Origin: Pinus tabuliformis
Lineage: Eukaryota; Streptophyta; Pinopsida; Pinales; Pinaceae
Assembly: GCA_031772625.1 (NCBI GenBank)
Contig: CM062818.1
Coordinates: forward strand, 1,681,376,167 to 1,681,440,166
Reading direction: 5' to 3'
Length of the DNA: 64,000 bases
Part shown: piece by piece, positions 1 through 11,639 of the stretch
Layout: each line of letters begins with the position of its first letter
Numbering within the stretch: position 1 is the stretch's first letter
Notes under the pieces: generated by a model
Seen by the model: the letters and a program-made list of their open reading frames with translations, nothing else
The model's database searches: none
Told to the model about the DNA's origin: nothing
Position numbers and translations under genes: made by a program

Positions 1-128
1 CCATAATACTTTGGTGATAATTTATTATCCTCCTTAGCTTGCTTGAGGGACATTTGCTTATATGGTTGTAGCCGTAAGAATACCCAATCACCTACATCAA
101 AACTTATTTTACTGCGATGTTGATCTGC

Positions 129-2582
129 CTATTGTTTCATTCTATTCTGTGCCAACATGAGGTTATCCTTTAAGAGTTGGAGGACTTGTTGTTGATGTTC
201 AATGTGATGTTCCACTGCCTGAACCTTAGAATTTTCTCTTAAATATGATGTGATGGATGGTGGTTGATACCCATAAAGTGCCATAAATGGGGTCATTTTT
301 GTTGCTGTATGGAAGGAAGTGTTATACCACCATTCAGCTAGAGGCAACCATTTGACCCATTGTGTCTGTTTATAATATACAAAGCAACGAAGATATCCTT
401 CCAAACATTTGTTTACTATCTCAGTTTGCCCATCAGATTGAGGATGATAAGATGAGCTATGAGCTAACTGAGTACTAAGACAAGAAAATAATTCTGTCCA
501 CAAATTTCCAGTGAAAATGGGATCTCTGTCACTTACAATAATCTTTGGGTTTCCATGTAGCTTTTGCATTGTTTCCATAAATGCAGTAGAAACTGTGCTG
601 GCTCTAAATGGATGTGATAATGCACAAAAGTGTGCATACTTGGTAAGTCTGTCAACTACCACCATGATGACACTCTTTCCCTTAAACTTGGGTAAACCTG
701 TGATAAAATCCATTGGAACCTCCTCCCAACGTTGGATTGGAATGGATAAAGGTTGTAATAGACCCGGTGTCTTAATTGTTTCAACTTTATTTTGTTGGCA
801 AACCAAACATTCCACCACAAAATTTTGAATATTTGATTTAAGGCCATCCCAAAAAAATTCCTTCTTAACCCTGTGGTAAGTTTTTAGAAATCCTGAGTGC
901 CCTCCTAAGGGAGAAGTGTGCAATTCCATAAGAATATTTTGTTTTAGCTGGGAATTCTTACAGAGGTATAAGCGATCTTTGTACCATAACGAATCATTTT
1001 GCCAGCTAAATGTATCAGACGTACTGGAATCTTGTTGTAACTTTCGAATAAGTGCCCACACTCCTTCATCATTCTTCCATTCATCCCTTGCTTCATTTAT
1101 CCAATCTGGTTGGATAATAGAAATGGCGCACAACAATGCTTCCACATCCTCATCCTTTCTTGAGAGTGCATCTGCCACATTTTGCTTCCCTTTTTTGTAG
1201 ATGATTTCAAAGTCATAACCCAACATCTTTGTGACCCACTTTTGTTGCTCTTCAGAGGATAATCTTTTTTCTAAAAAGTATTTAAGGCTATCATGATCCG
1301 TTTTTACCTTGAAGTGTCTTCCCATTAGGTAGGGTCGCCATTTCTTAAGTGCATGGAGTATTGCCAACATTTGCTTCTCATAAATAGCTTTGCTTAAAAA
1401 CTTTCCCTTAATTGGACGACTTTCAAAAGCAATGGGTCTTTCATCTTGCATTAGAACAACACCAATTCCATTTCCTGAAGCATCACATTCCATAATAAAG
1501 GTTTTTGTGAAGTCCGGTGTAGCTAAGACCGGTGCTTGGCACATTGCCTCTTTAAGATGTTCAAAGGCCTTTGTTGCTTCTGGAGTCCATGAAAATGCAT
1601 CTTTCTTCAATAATGTTGTTAGAGGTGCTGTTATTCTCCCATAATTCTTAACAAACTTGCGATAATACCCTGTCAACCCGAGAAATCCTCGCAGATGCTT
1701 CATGGATGTGGGGATTTTCCATTCCTTAATGGCTTTAATTTTTCTAGGGTCTACCTTAACTCCTTCATGAGATACAATATGACCCAAATATTCCACCTCC
1801 TGGACTCCAAAGAAACATTTGGATCTTTTTGCATATAATTGTTTCTCCTCCAATAGTTGTAGCACCTTGTCAACATGTTCAACATGATCCTTCCAAGACT
1901 TGTTGTAGATTAGTATATCATCAAAAAATACTAACACAAATTTTCTAAGGAATGGTTTGAAAATTGAATTCATCAAACCTTGAAATGTTGAAGGTGCATT
2001 GGTAAGGCCAAAAGGCATGACCAAAAATTCATAATGACCCTCATGAGTTCTAAATGATGTTTTCGGAATGTCTTCAGTCTTCATTCTGATTTGATGATAT
2101 CCTGAACGAAGATCCAACTTGGTGAAGTAAATTGATCCATGCAAATCATCCAATAATTCATCAATGACAGGAATGGGGAACTTATCTTTAATAGTGAGCT
2201 TGTTGAGCTCCCTATAATCCGGACACATGCGCCATGATCCATCCTTCTTGTGCACCAATACTACTGGAGCAGAGAAAGAACTTTGACTCGGTTGAATTAT
2301 ACCAGCCTCTAGCATTTCTGCAACCATACGTTCAATTTCACTCTTTTGGACATGGGGATATCTGTACGGCCTGATGTTTGGAGGAACACTTCCTGGAATC
2401 ATATGAATAGAATGATCATGATCATGCATAGGTGGGAGACCTTTGGGAGTCTGAAATACCTTGGAATGATTGTCAAGGACTTTTTGGAGATATGGAGAAA
2501 TAGATGATTCCGATGTGGAAACATCTAGCGAACATAATTGTGCAATTACACCTCTTTGCTCCTTTTTTAGAAGCTTTGTCAT
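129..2582 (-). pseudogene. pol: reverse transcriptase, RNase H and integrase of element A (817 codons open)
   Basis: This is the enzymatic core that copies the RNA to DNA and inserts it. RT covers about residues 60-330 with [23 protein letters not shown] and the catalytic FFDD at residues 219-222. RNase H follows at about 355-475 with FIMECDASGNGIG, KTDHDSLKYF and the terminal ADALSRK; one Val is missing before it compared with A2. Integrase has an HHCC zinc finger (HTSPLGGHSG to CLVCQQ) and a DDE core: MDFITGLP, IVSDRDPIF and HPQSDGQTE. The frame ends at a TAG (129-131) where A2 has Gln. The same frame then runs on to the window edge with the integrase C-terminal region. All catalytic residues are present, so the enzyme is broken only by the stops listed. 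Confidence 0.93.
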
Positions 2583-2603
2583 ACCATTAGATCTGATTAT
2601 CTT

Positions 2604-2810
2604 TCATGGTTTCCCTGCAATACCCCTTAATTCAACTTCCTTTCCTTCCGTAGAAAATTTGATGAAAAGTTCTTGAAAATTAAAAGCTATTGTACCCAAG
2701 GATTGTAGCCATTGGACTCCTAGTACAACATCAGCACCTCCCATTGGAATGGAAAGCATTGGGCTAGTCAATACATATTCTCCCATGGATAGCTTGATAT
2801 TATGACACTT
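2604..2810 (-). pseudogene. protease C-terminal half of element A
   Basis: This segment stays in the same reading frame as gag upstream and RT downstream. It holds the second half of the retropepsin fold, with the motif VVLGVQWLQSLG that normally closes the protease of Ty3 chromoviruses. It is closed off by an in-frame TGA at 2604-2606, between protease and the RT linker. No frameshift is needed to connect it on either side, so the break is a point mutation rather than a programmed signal as far as can be seen. Confidence 0.85.
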
Positions 2811-2813
2811 TCA

Positions 2814-4193
2814 AGAGCAATTTGTTGTTCCTCCATTTGCAATCATCACTTGACACTCTGGTGCTGGATATAGGAAGCAATTCAATTCTTTTGCTACTTT
2901 ACAATGAATAAAATTGTGGGTGCTTCCTGAATCAATCAACACTATTACCTTTTTCTTCTTGATTTGTCCTTCTATCTTGATGGTTTGAGGAGTGGTAATT
3001 CCCGCCAATGCATTACAAGATATGGTCGGATTTATTTGTTCTTCATCTAGGCTTTGTTCCTGGAGTATATCCTCTTCTTTTGACCTTTCTTGCTCATTTT
3101 CTTCTTCCTCTTCACAATCTATGTAGAATAGTTTCTTCTCAGTACACTTATGACCTTTAGTGTATTTGCTATCACAACTGTAACAAAGACCTTTTGCTCT
3201 TTTTTCTTCCAATTGTTGTGGTGTCAACCTTATAGGTTGTGGAAGACTAGGGGCAACAACACTTCCGTCTTTATAGTTGTGAGTGGTATGCTTCCTGGTT
3301 GCCATAATTTTGCTTTCCATTTTTCTTGCTAACTTGAATGCCTTCTCTAATGAATCAGGTTCTCAGAGGCAAACATCATGTTGGATATTATTCTTTAAAG
3401 ACCCTATGAACACATCAATCCTATGCTCCTCTGGAATATCTTTTACCCTTATGTTCAATTTTTGGAACTCCTCAATGTGCTCCATTATTGAACCCTTTTG
3501 TTCAAGACTTATTAATTGGCTAAAAAAAGTGTTGCTTTTTGTATCCTCATAATGTGCTATCAATTCTTCCATAAAAATCGCCCAAGTGATAAATTGTTTA
3601 CGAGAGCAAAGCCATTGATACCATACAAACTGATTTGGTTCCAAATATAAAGTTGCCATACGTACCTTTTGTGTGTTTTGCACATTATTGAGATCGAAGA
3701 ATTGCTCCATTTGTAATATCCATGTTGCGGGATCTTTGCCATCAAACTTCCTCATATCGATTTTTGGAATATGGTGGGTCTTCGATCCAACATTAGAGTA
3801 TATGGAATCATGATTAACATTTCTTTTGTTCTCATCATGAGTTTCCTTTACTACCCTTTCACCATTAGTGACCCTTTCTTGTAGCAACTTCTTCAATTCT
3901 TCCATGTCTGTCTTCAAATCTATCTTCAAAACGTCCATCTTAGCTTCTACGCCTTTCTTTAAAAAATCCATCTTAACTTCTACGCCTTTCTTTAAACCAT
4001 CCATCTTAGCTTCTACATCTTTCTTTAAACCATCCATCTTAGATTTTGTTCCTTTTTGTGCAAGTGACACTTGTTGCACTTGGTCTCGTAATTTTGCTAT
4101 ATCATGTTGCATTTCTTCCTCTTCTTCATAAGTCATGCTAGAGCTTTCAGGTTGCTTACTAGGTGTTTGCATTTTCTCTCCTCGGGGCATCAA
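2814..4193 (-). pseudogene. gag: gag and protease N-terminal half of element A
   Basis: Gag packages the element RNA into a cytoplasmic particle. The reading frame opens with an ATG at 4193. The second methionine, a few codons later, is an alternative start. Residues about 40-110 are a run of near-identical 11-residue units built on KMDGLKKGVEA, predicted coiled coil. A central retrotransposon-gag-like region follows (around WILQMEQFF and VWYQWL). A CCHC-type zinc knuckle with the pattern C-x2-C-x9-C, including a His, lies at 3144-3185, then an acidic Glu-rich linker. The aspartic protease motif LIDSGSTHNF has its catalytic Asp at 2931-2933. An in-frame TGA at 3363-3365 interrupts gag; the equivalent A2 codon is Trp, so one base change explains it. 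A second TGA (2811-2813) follows the protease core, where A2 has Gly. Confidence 0.9.
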
Positions 4194-4662
4194 TTACTGA
4201 TAATAATGCTTTACTACGCCCTTTGAATTCCTTCAAACCAAGCTTACGCAAAAATTTAAAAAAAAAAAACTACACACCTTTTTTCACTTTGTATAAGCCT
4301 GATATTGAATCTAATGTATCTCTATAATTTCGAATCATCCAGTTCTAAAATTGTGACTTGTAGTAGCCTTCTGTGTCCTCTTTCCAATGCCACTAGTCTT
4401 ATCCAAATTGGATTCTCCAAGAAAGAGTTATGCACAATCTCCCGCAATGACCTTACGAAATTTCAATCCGATGCTCAGAAAGAAAGTTATGACGATTTTC
4501 CCCAGGTCGCCTGTTTGGAATGTAATTCAAGAGTCTGCAAAAAGACCAACTTTCTCAGATCATATCTCCGCAAATGTAGCGCGAAAAGCTCTGAAATTCG
4601 GACCCAAGGTTCAACGCGATTTCTTCTCAAATGGGTTTTTTTTGCAACTTCTGAAACATCGC

Positions 4663-4693
<31 letters not shown>

Positions 4694-4746
4694 TACCGAA
4701 AATGCCACGATGACCTGTTTGGAGCAGCGAACCCTAGAATCCACAG
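4194..4746 (-). other. 5' leader of element A with a 27-base A/T tract
   Basis: Untranslated leader between the primer-binding site and the gag start. It contains an uninterrupted run of 27 A on the plus strand (4663-4689), which is T on the element's sense strand. A2 has a similar leader without the long tract, so the run looks like slippage growth in this copy. No conserved ORF was seen. Confidence 0.7.
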
Positions 4747-4758
4747 CTCTGATCCCCA
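4747..4758 (-). other. primer-binding site of element A (initiator Met tRNA type, mutated)
   Basis: Directly inside the LTR the minus strand reads TTTGGGGATCAGAGC. This is the initiator-tRNA-Met primer site TGGTATCAGAGC with two changed bases. The same position in A2 has the perfect form, which fixes the identity. Confidence 0.8.
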
Positions 4759-4760
4759 AA

Positions 4761-5093
4761 TGTTATGAAACCAGCTCAAGAAAAGATAGAAAAGATAGAT
4801 CAACGCCTTAGAATTCAGCCTCTTCGAGGGGGCAACCTCCTTTACATTACATAAATGAACAATTCTTGGATGCTTCAAATGACAAAACCTCCTTTCTATA
4901 TATAGGAGTCTAAGGAGTCACAATATAATCCAGCCGACCTAACAATAATAATATAAAGCCACAAAAATAACAATAGAGGGATTCTATGGGGCACAGTAAT
5001 AACAATATGGGGGCAATAGGGGCACAACAATATTAATAAGGGGTATAACTACAATAGTAATGGGGTAATCACTAGTATTATAGGGACCCAACA
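4761..5093 (-). repeat. 5' LTR of element A (333 bp)
   Basis: On the minus strand it begins TGTTGGGTCCCTATAATACT and ends ATAACA, so it has TG...CA ends. It aligns end to end with the 334-bp LTR of A2. The TATA box is the reverse complement of CTATATATAGGAG near 4895-4908. A block CCTCTTCGAGGGGGCAACC at about 4820-4840 is shared with the solo LTR at 29370-29802. Confidence 0.9.
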
Positions 5094-5141
5094 GTTATTC
5101 ATAAATTTGATTAAGGTTTAATCACTTGCAATAATCATATA

Positions 5142-6105
5142 TGTTATAGGCTATTTTGTCTCATCTAATCAACCAACCTCTTAATGGGATCATTCAGATC
5201 CTATTCCTCCTTTACATCATCACTGCACAAAGCCCTATGCATGACTCTCTCATTCCCCACAATTTCTGCCCTAAACTGCATCATATGAGCCAGTTTTAGG
5301 ACCAACGCACCCTCGCCTCTTGTTGGACAACGTTCACCTATAGGTTGCTCCATTGTGGCTTGCGTTGATTACCTACAGGTTGCCTTCCTTGCACATGCGT
5401 TGGTTCTAGAAATTTGGGAAAAAAGAGAGAGAATCTCGAAGCCTCCATTTCTAGAAGCTTGCAGGATTTGTTGTAACCATTTATTTCAGATAAAACTCTC
5501 GAATATTATCCTATCCTACCTTGAAGTTTCCATCTCTTATCCTTAGATATCATCCTCCCTTCAAGAGTGGATCTCAATCTCAAGATTGGTAAAAGGATAA
5601 GAACTCCTAACTTACCCCACTCCTCTATATATTTACAACCTTCCATATGCAAGAGGTTGCCTTTTGGAGAGTGATTCTACCCTTATGTTGTTGTGAAGAG
5701 AGTTAGGTTTTCATGCATTTGGGGTGATTGGAGGTACACTTTGTGACAAAGAAAGGACAAGTCAGCAACTTGGAGGAGCTATTCTACAAGATTGACACCT
5801 ATTTATGGTTGTAACTCACTCCATTTATATCAATACAAATAGTTCTCTTGTTTTCCTATATGTGATGTCGTTATTTCATGTATTTCAATACCATGTCGAT
5901 CTGTTGAATTAAGTAGATAAGTGATCCTACATAGATCTTGTAGTTTCTTGGCTTGTGTTGTTTGGTTGTGCAAGTTATAATTTTGGCAACTAGAGCTAGG
6001 ATTGGAGCATTCAAGCCAAAGAAGGAGCGAAACATATGACGGATTCCAAGTAGGTTTCTTCCCCTCATCTACTTACTTTAAGGAAAACATTGGGTCCTTT
6101 GCTAT
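5142..6105 (+). repeat. 5' LTR of element B (visible homologous part)
   Basis: Matches 26036-27005 in order and orientation, from TGTTATAGG to GGTCCTTTG. A TATA box (CTCTATATATTTACAAC, about 5624-5640) is conserved at the same place in the right copy. Homology stops near 6105 because the right copy appears truncated, so the true LTR may extend further. No clear primer-binding site was found to mark its end. Confidence 0.75.
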
Positions 6106-7607
6106 TATGTTTTTCTAGGTTAGCCACCAAACCTAGAAGAGATATTTTTGTCTGGAGTCATAAATCTCGTATAATAAATTGGAGACCATACTGAGGAACA
6201 ATGTATTCCCTTGGTGGTTTATTTGTCCATTGTGCTTATTTACCTCTATCATAGACCTTTGTTGCTTTAATCAGCCAAGCACAGACCTAAGGATTACATT
6301 GAGTCTCGTTTACAATTTTTGTGTCGGAATCCTCTCTCCCAGGACCAACGCACCCATTGGTCTGGTGACAGAGCATTACACCTCACCTAGGCCTTCTATG
6401 TGCCTGTGTTTTGTCTCATCTAGGCCCTCTTTGTGCCTGTGTTGCAGAGCACTAGTGCCTCTTCTGCACCTATGTTGCCCCCTGTTCTTGCACAAAACTT
6501 GCTTTGTTTGTTCAATGTTGATTTGATCAGCCTACTTCCAACTAACCTTCCTTGAGTCTTGGGTGTCTTTTGGTCTCTTTGGAGCCTCCATTTTGTTTGC
6601 ATGTGTGTTTGATTACCTTAGTAAGAATTGGTTTTGATTTTTCTTTGTTTTTATCATTAGGTTGCTTGCAAACTTGTTTCGTTTGATCATTGATCGCTTC
6701 AATGAAATGTTATTCTAGTCCTCATTCTGAAAAGTGCATTTGAATCAGTGATTAAGCATTTGCATCTTAGTTTTATTCATTTTAAAAATTAAGTGTGGTG
6801 AAAAGAAAAATCTTACTTTGGCATTTAGGGTTTTGCATCCATATTGACTTAGGAATAGTTGCATGAAAAGGGAATCGCATTAAGCATCTTGTTTGTTGCA
6901 TTTTCTATGTTGCATATTGTTTGTTTCTTCCCTTCCTTAGCTAGTTTTTCATTGAAGAGAAAGATTCCATTTCCTCATGCTAGATTTGCATTTTAGGGAA
7001 TTCAAGTGAATTTGTGGCGAGCCATAAAACTACAACTTAATTCAAGATCAACTTAAAATTTACTGAATCAACCTAAGGAGCATTTGTAACATTAACGCAA
7101 ACACAGAGAGGCATAGGCTAGAGACGTGTTCTAGCGTCGTTAAATGTAGGAGCTATCGTTGGTTGCCAGTGTTGCATCCCGAGGGTGAATTCTCGTTCCA
7201 CGTATGTGAGTGTATAGGACCGTACTCCACGTACCTTTGGGCATATTGGTGGCGCTCCGCACACGTAAAGTATATGGGAACACTCTCATCGAACGGTTAC
7301 GCATTAGATAACACTACTACGAACTGCAGTCCCACATACCTTCGTGTATGTTTTGGGAGTCCCAATAGGTTTTTATCCATCCATAGGTAACCGATTTTGC
7401 CACCTTGTAAACCGTGATACACCGAACACAACATTCGAGGAGATTGGTTGTCGTACATTATGTCCTTGGTTCGCCAAGGTGTATATTGTAGTTCACGGTT
7501 GCTTGGTAATCCTTTATGTTTAGATTACCCTCTTTTTTATTTATTTCTTTTTGTGTTAATAAAATTTACTATCCAACGTGGAATAACAAGATCCCCCACT
7601 CCGTTGT
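6106..7607 (+). other. leader region of element B, with an unusually CpG-rich block
   Basis: About 1.5 kb between recognisable LTR sequence and the gag frame. No protein signature was seen. The part at about 7095-7530 differs sharply in base use: it has many CG dinucleotides while the surrounding DNA has few. It also contains an imperfect inverted repeat (AACCGTGATACACC near 7408 against GGTGTAT...CACGGTT near 7480). No convincing primer-binding site was recognised. Confidence 0.5.
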
Positions 7608-10195
7608 TTGCTTAGAATTCAAAATAGGCCTCCTCTTCCATTAGAGGCTACTCTTGGTTGTTGTCAAAAGCATAAAATAATGCAAACTACCGAGTCGGGA
7701 AACTCGAGAACTACTTCTGGTCCTCCTCCTGAATCCGATCAACCAGAATCATTTGTCCCCTTGAGTATCGAACTTGAGATTACATCTACTCTTGTTGGTG
7801 AAACTGACACAATTGATACTGAATTACCTAAGACTTTGTTTCCTGAGGTTATACAATCTGACCTTCCTGAGTCGGAAACTTTATTTCCTAAGGTCATTGA
7901 ACTTGAGGAGCCTTAGTCATCGTTACCTGTTACTTCAGGTGTTCCATCTTCTCTTATGTTGTCTCAAGCAGATCAGCCTACTATATATCTGGGTCCCGAC
8001 GGTGAATCGCTTCCACCTGGACTTGTGAGTATCAAGGACATTCCACAAGAAGATCCTCATCCTTCTACTAATTTGGAGGGACTTTTCCTTTATCCAACCC
8101 ATCCTCTCCTTCCTCCTCCACCTCCTGAACAAACTCCTTTACCTTGTTCTTTTGACTTACCCACAAATTTCATATGGCAATCCACATTGGGATTATTAAC
8201 CATGATTGGAACCGATATGGCTTCTCAACCTGCATCTACCACTATGGTTGAAACTTCAAATTTCACTTCCATGTCTATGTTTTCAACATCACCATAGGCA
8301 CATCTGTATGGTGGCCCGCCTGTCCCACCTGGTTATCAGTCTTTATCTGGTACTTGCTCTAGTGCATTTTCTAGTCCATGGACATCCCCCATGTCATCCA
8401 CTTCAGGAATTCCATATGGTGCTGCTCTTATGAGTGTTACACAACCTGCTCCTTCTCCTCCTCCTACACCAACAGTTGAACAATAGGTTGGCCCCTATGT
8501 TAGTGAGCAAGGTTTTCTTCAATATCCTAATTATCCTTATGTTGGGTCCTCTCCACATGGAGGACAGTTGCCTCCATCGTCCCCTCCTCTTATGGCAAGG
8601 GGGAAACATGTTGTTGGTATACCTCAAATTGGCAACCAACCTTATTATAGTCCTCCTTATCCTAGGATAGTTGCTAGTGTTTGGCAACCTACTTTGCTCG
8701 TTCAACTTGGTTCGATGTTGGGTTCATTGTTTGTTTCCCAACCTGTATACCATCAAATCAAATTCCTATTCCTCAATTTGTACCTCAACAAGCTCAAATT
8801 CATGTCACTCAACCTGTACAGGTTGCGATCGAATCTCAACTTGTTCCTTCAGTATCTAGTACCTCTCAAGTTCCACTTACTTAGCCTTTACAAGTTCCTT
8901 TTCAATCTCAATTGCTTGCACAAGGTATTCCTCAAATTCCAGTAGGGCAGATTATGTACGGTATGGCACAACATCAATCGAACCCTCTTTATCATGGGAC
9001 GATGCAAATTCCCATTGGAAAACAATATAGACCTTAAAAGGGTATTCCTTAGGTGCCTTTTCAAGGACAACAAATTCATGGTTATCATGTTGCTGGTTAA
9101 CAAGGTCACTTGTATTATGGCTATCCAAACCCTCCTTATTCTGGTAACTAGGTTCTTATTACCAGAACCCTCCTTATTTAGGAATGTAAGTATTTGTTTC
9201 CCAAGCTATTCCCTCATATCCAAGACATCCTCTATTGGACTTTAATCGATAGTTGCCTTTCGTGTCCACTCTCAAGTTGTCTGATTTGACTCAGCTCACC
9301 AATGGCCCCATCTCTCATTCACCTTGGTGGCTGATTATTCCTACTAATTTGCCTTTTGACATCCCTAAATTCAATGGGAATCTGGGAGAAGACCCGCCGG
9401 CACATTTCATGATGTATCATTTGTAGTGTTCATCAAACTCCCTTAACGATGATTCTATTCAATTTCGTATTTCCAAAGAATGCTTACAAGTACCATTGCT
9501 AAATGGTATATTGAATTACCCAGGGCTTCATTCCATGATTTCAATGCCTTAGCCACAACCTTCCTCGTGCATTTCCAATTGCCCATCAAATATGAAACTA
9601 TAATGGAATTGTTAACCAACTTCAAACAATCAGATTCCACTCACATTTTATATCACATTCATGAGTCGAGGCATCATCGTCGGTTGGTCAAAACTTATGT
9701 TCCCGATCAATTACTCATGGAATGGTTCACCAAATCTCTGTTTGGACCTATAACAGAAGATGTGGCCAAACGTGGAGTCATGACTGAAGAGCAAGTAATT
9801 TCTTGTGTGCAATATTTGGACTTGGTTTATACCCAATCCGGCATGCTCTACGATAATATACCAAACGATCTGAGACCTTTGAATATTCTTCCTCCTCTTT
9901 TGCTTGGTAAAAAATCTCATGTTATTGATGGCATTATTGGTTCTACTAACATGCAGATGACGAGTAAACCCTCAATCCCACCCTCCTGCGGCTTCTGCTT
10001 CCGAGATAAATGTCATTTCATCTGATAAAGGAAAATCTCAACAACAACCCGGAAGAAAGAAGAAAGGAAAATGTAAGAAGAATAAAGATCCCTCTCCGTC
10101 GGATAAACAAACAAATCAGTCTTCTGATTTGAAACTAAAACCTCAATATCCTTGCTTGATTTGCAACGAGGAACATGATTATCCTCACCGCACTT
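7608..10195 (+). pseudogene. gag: gag of element B
   Basis: A long decayed gag. The N-terminal 500 or so codons are extremely rich in Pro, Gln, Ser and Thr (PPLPLEATL, LLPPPPPEQTP, SPPPTPTVEQ), a low-complexity arm rather than a fold. The capsid-like part starts near 9340 with LPFDIPKFNGNLGEDPP and continues through AKWYIELPRASFHDF and MEWFTKSLFGPI (9480-9900). The C-terminus is a Lys-rich stretch (GRKKKGKCKKNK) followed by a zinc-knuckle-like C-x2-C...H motif (CLICNEEHDYPH, about 10152-10190). Breaks seen: TAG at 7914 and 8295, further stops, and frameshifts near 8735, between 8884 and 9480, and near 9970. The start at 7608 is the first methionine of the coherent frame. Confidence 0.8.
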
Positions 10196-10464
10196 AAGTG
10201 AACCAATTTCTTAAGTCTTCCACTTCTCCTACAGTGTTGACCAACATGTTTCCTAATCAAGAGACTCATATGGTTTTTGGGGAACCATCTTCCTCTAACA
10301 CAGTTTTGATGCTTTCCTCTTCAAAGTCGAGATCTGATGTTTTGGTGGCTACTCAGAACAAGGATTATGGGAATGTGAATCTACTGAACGACTAGGCTAC
10401 TAATCAACCTGCCAGCTCGACACCATCCTCGTTAGATCCCACTCCACCAACAATTCCCACCGAA

Positions 10465-11139
10465 TTGACCATTAAACAACCAAAGGGCGTTATTCATAAG
10501 TCAACCTTCAACCCTCGTGCAAAAGCAACTCAAAATTATAACGTAGTTGAAGACTTGGGACAGTCTCCATCGGTTATGTTGACTCTTGAGGTGTTGCAGA
10601 ATTTCCCCGCCCAAAAGAGGGATTTACTTTCAATTATCGGATGTGTGGATCCATCAAATTCCAGCCTTGTTATTTTCTCTCATGAAAACTATACCCCTTG
10701 GCTTCCAGCTCAGTTAGATTTTATAATACAAGTCGTCGTTCATGGTAAGAACATTCATCGTTCTATCATGGATGAGGGAGCCTCGACTTGCATTATGTCC
10801 ATGTCTTGCTGGAAGGCGATTGGTTCTCCTCAACTGAGTCAGTCACCTACTACATTGAAGGCCTTTGACGGGAGAACATACAAACCTTGTGGGATTTTAA
10901 ACTCCCTACAAGTTGAATTAGGGGGAAAAACTGTGTCCATAGAAGTTGAAGTTATTGACGGACCTCTCGATTATAATATTCTATTAGGATGTACGTGGGT
11001 TTATGCCATGGTTGCTATCGTCTCGACTTACTTTTGTATGATCTCCTTTCCTCATAAAGGTGGGATTGTAGCCATAGACCAAATCACCTTTTTTGCCTCC
11101 GATTCACATGTTACTGGAAGTGTCCCTCTTGTGGGGTAA
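10465..11139 (+). pseudogene. aspartic protease region of element B
   Basis: Retropepsin that would cut the polyprotein. The frame contains MDEGASTCIMS with the catalytic Asp-x-Gly-Ala (the middle residue is Glu, near 10768-10790), a flap-like segment around LKAFDGRTY, and DYNILLGCTWVYAM, the closing motif seen in Tat-group elements. This 224-codon piece is open throughout and is in the same frame as the preceding Ser/Pro-rich linker from 10198. It ends in TAA at 11137-11139. Downstream, 11140-11640 carries only broken coding sequence of the linker to RT. Confidence 0.85.
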
Positions 11140-11639
11140 ACCCTACAGTCATATCAGCATGTCAGAGTTGGATTGTTGAAGGATTCTTTGCTTATGGGGA
11201 CCTTTTCACTCCCTCTTGTTCTCCTTCCTGACAGTGCATCTTCGGTAGCCTATGTCAACATGATATTGTCTTCTACTATCCTGGTTGATCCATGGATTCT
11301 ACCAGATGAAAATGACATCCAAATTTTTGGCAATTGAATGTCGCTAAGCCCTATTGAGCTAGATTACAAAGCCATTTATTCGCTTGTGCGGTTTCCTCTT
11401 TTGATTCACTTAATTGGGTAGACAAATCATTGGACTATGGTACATCTTCCGATCCTTTCTCACATGTATTCCCTACCGACGAAAGAATCATGGAAATCAT
11501 GATGTCAGATAATGTGTCGTGGGATGAACATCATGATCATTCCTCCTTACTTGATTCCATTGAGGATAGCCTCATTGATGCATACTCGCCCAATTCTGTC
11601 GAACTTTTCATGAAATTTATGTTCATTCATGAGGTTGAT

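Larger units (their letters stand above)
1..5093 (-). mobile_element. Ty3/gypsy chromovirus A (left end outside window)
   Basis: Read on the minus strand, this element has a 5' LTR (4761-5093), a primer-binding site, a leader, and gag, protease, RT, RNase H and integrase in chromovirus order. The window edge cuts it in the integrase C-terminus, so the 3' LTR is missing. A full relative (A2) lies at 45424-51464 and ends in a chromodomain, which supports the chromovirus assignment. The short LTR (333 bp) and the RT-RNase H sequence resemble the Reina lineage, but that finer placement is from memory. Compared with A2 it is much better preserved and has no frameshifts. The 5 bp next to the LTR (GTTAT, 5094-5098) would be one copy of its target duplication. 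Confidence 0.92.

Noticed and set aside
511..1644. Plus-strand ORFs of 84-105 codons across the RT/integrase of element A
   Set aside because: They lie wholly inside, and opposite to, the well-supported 817-codon pol frame and show no motif.
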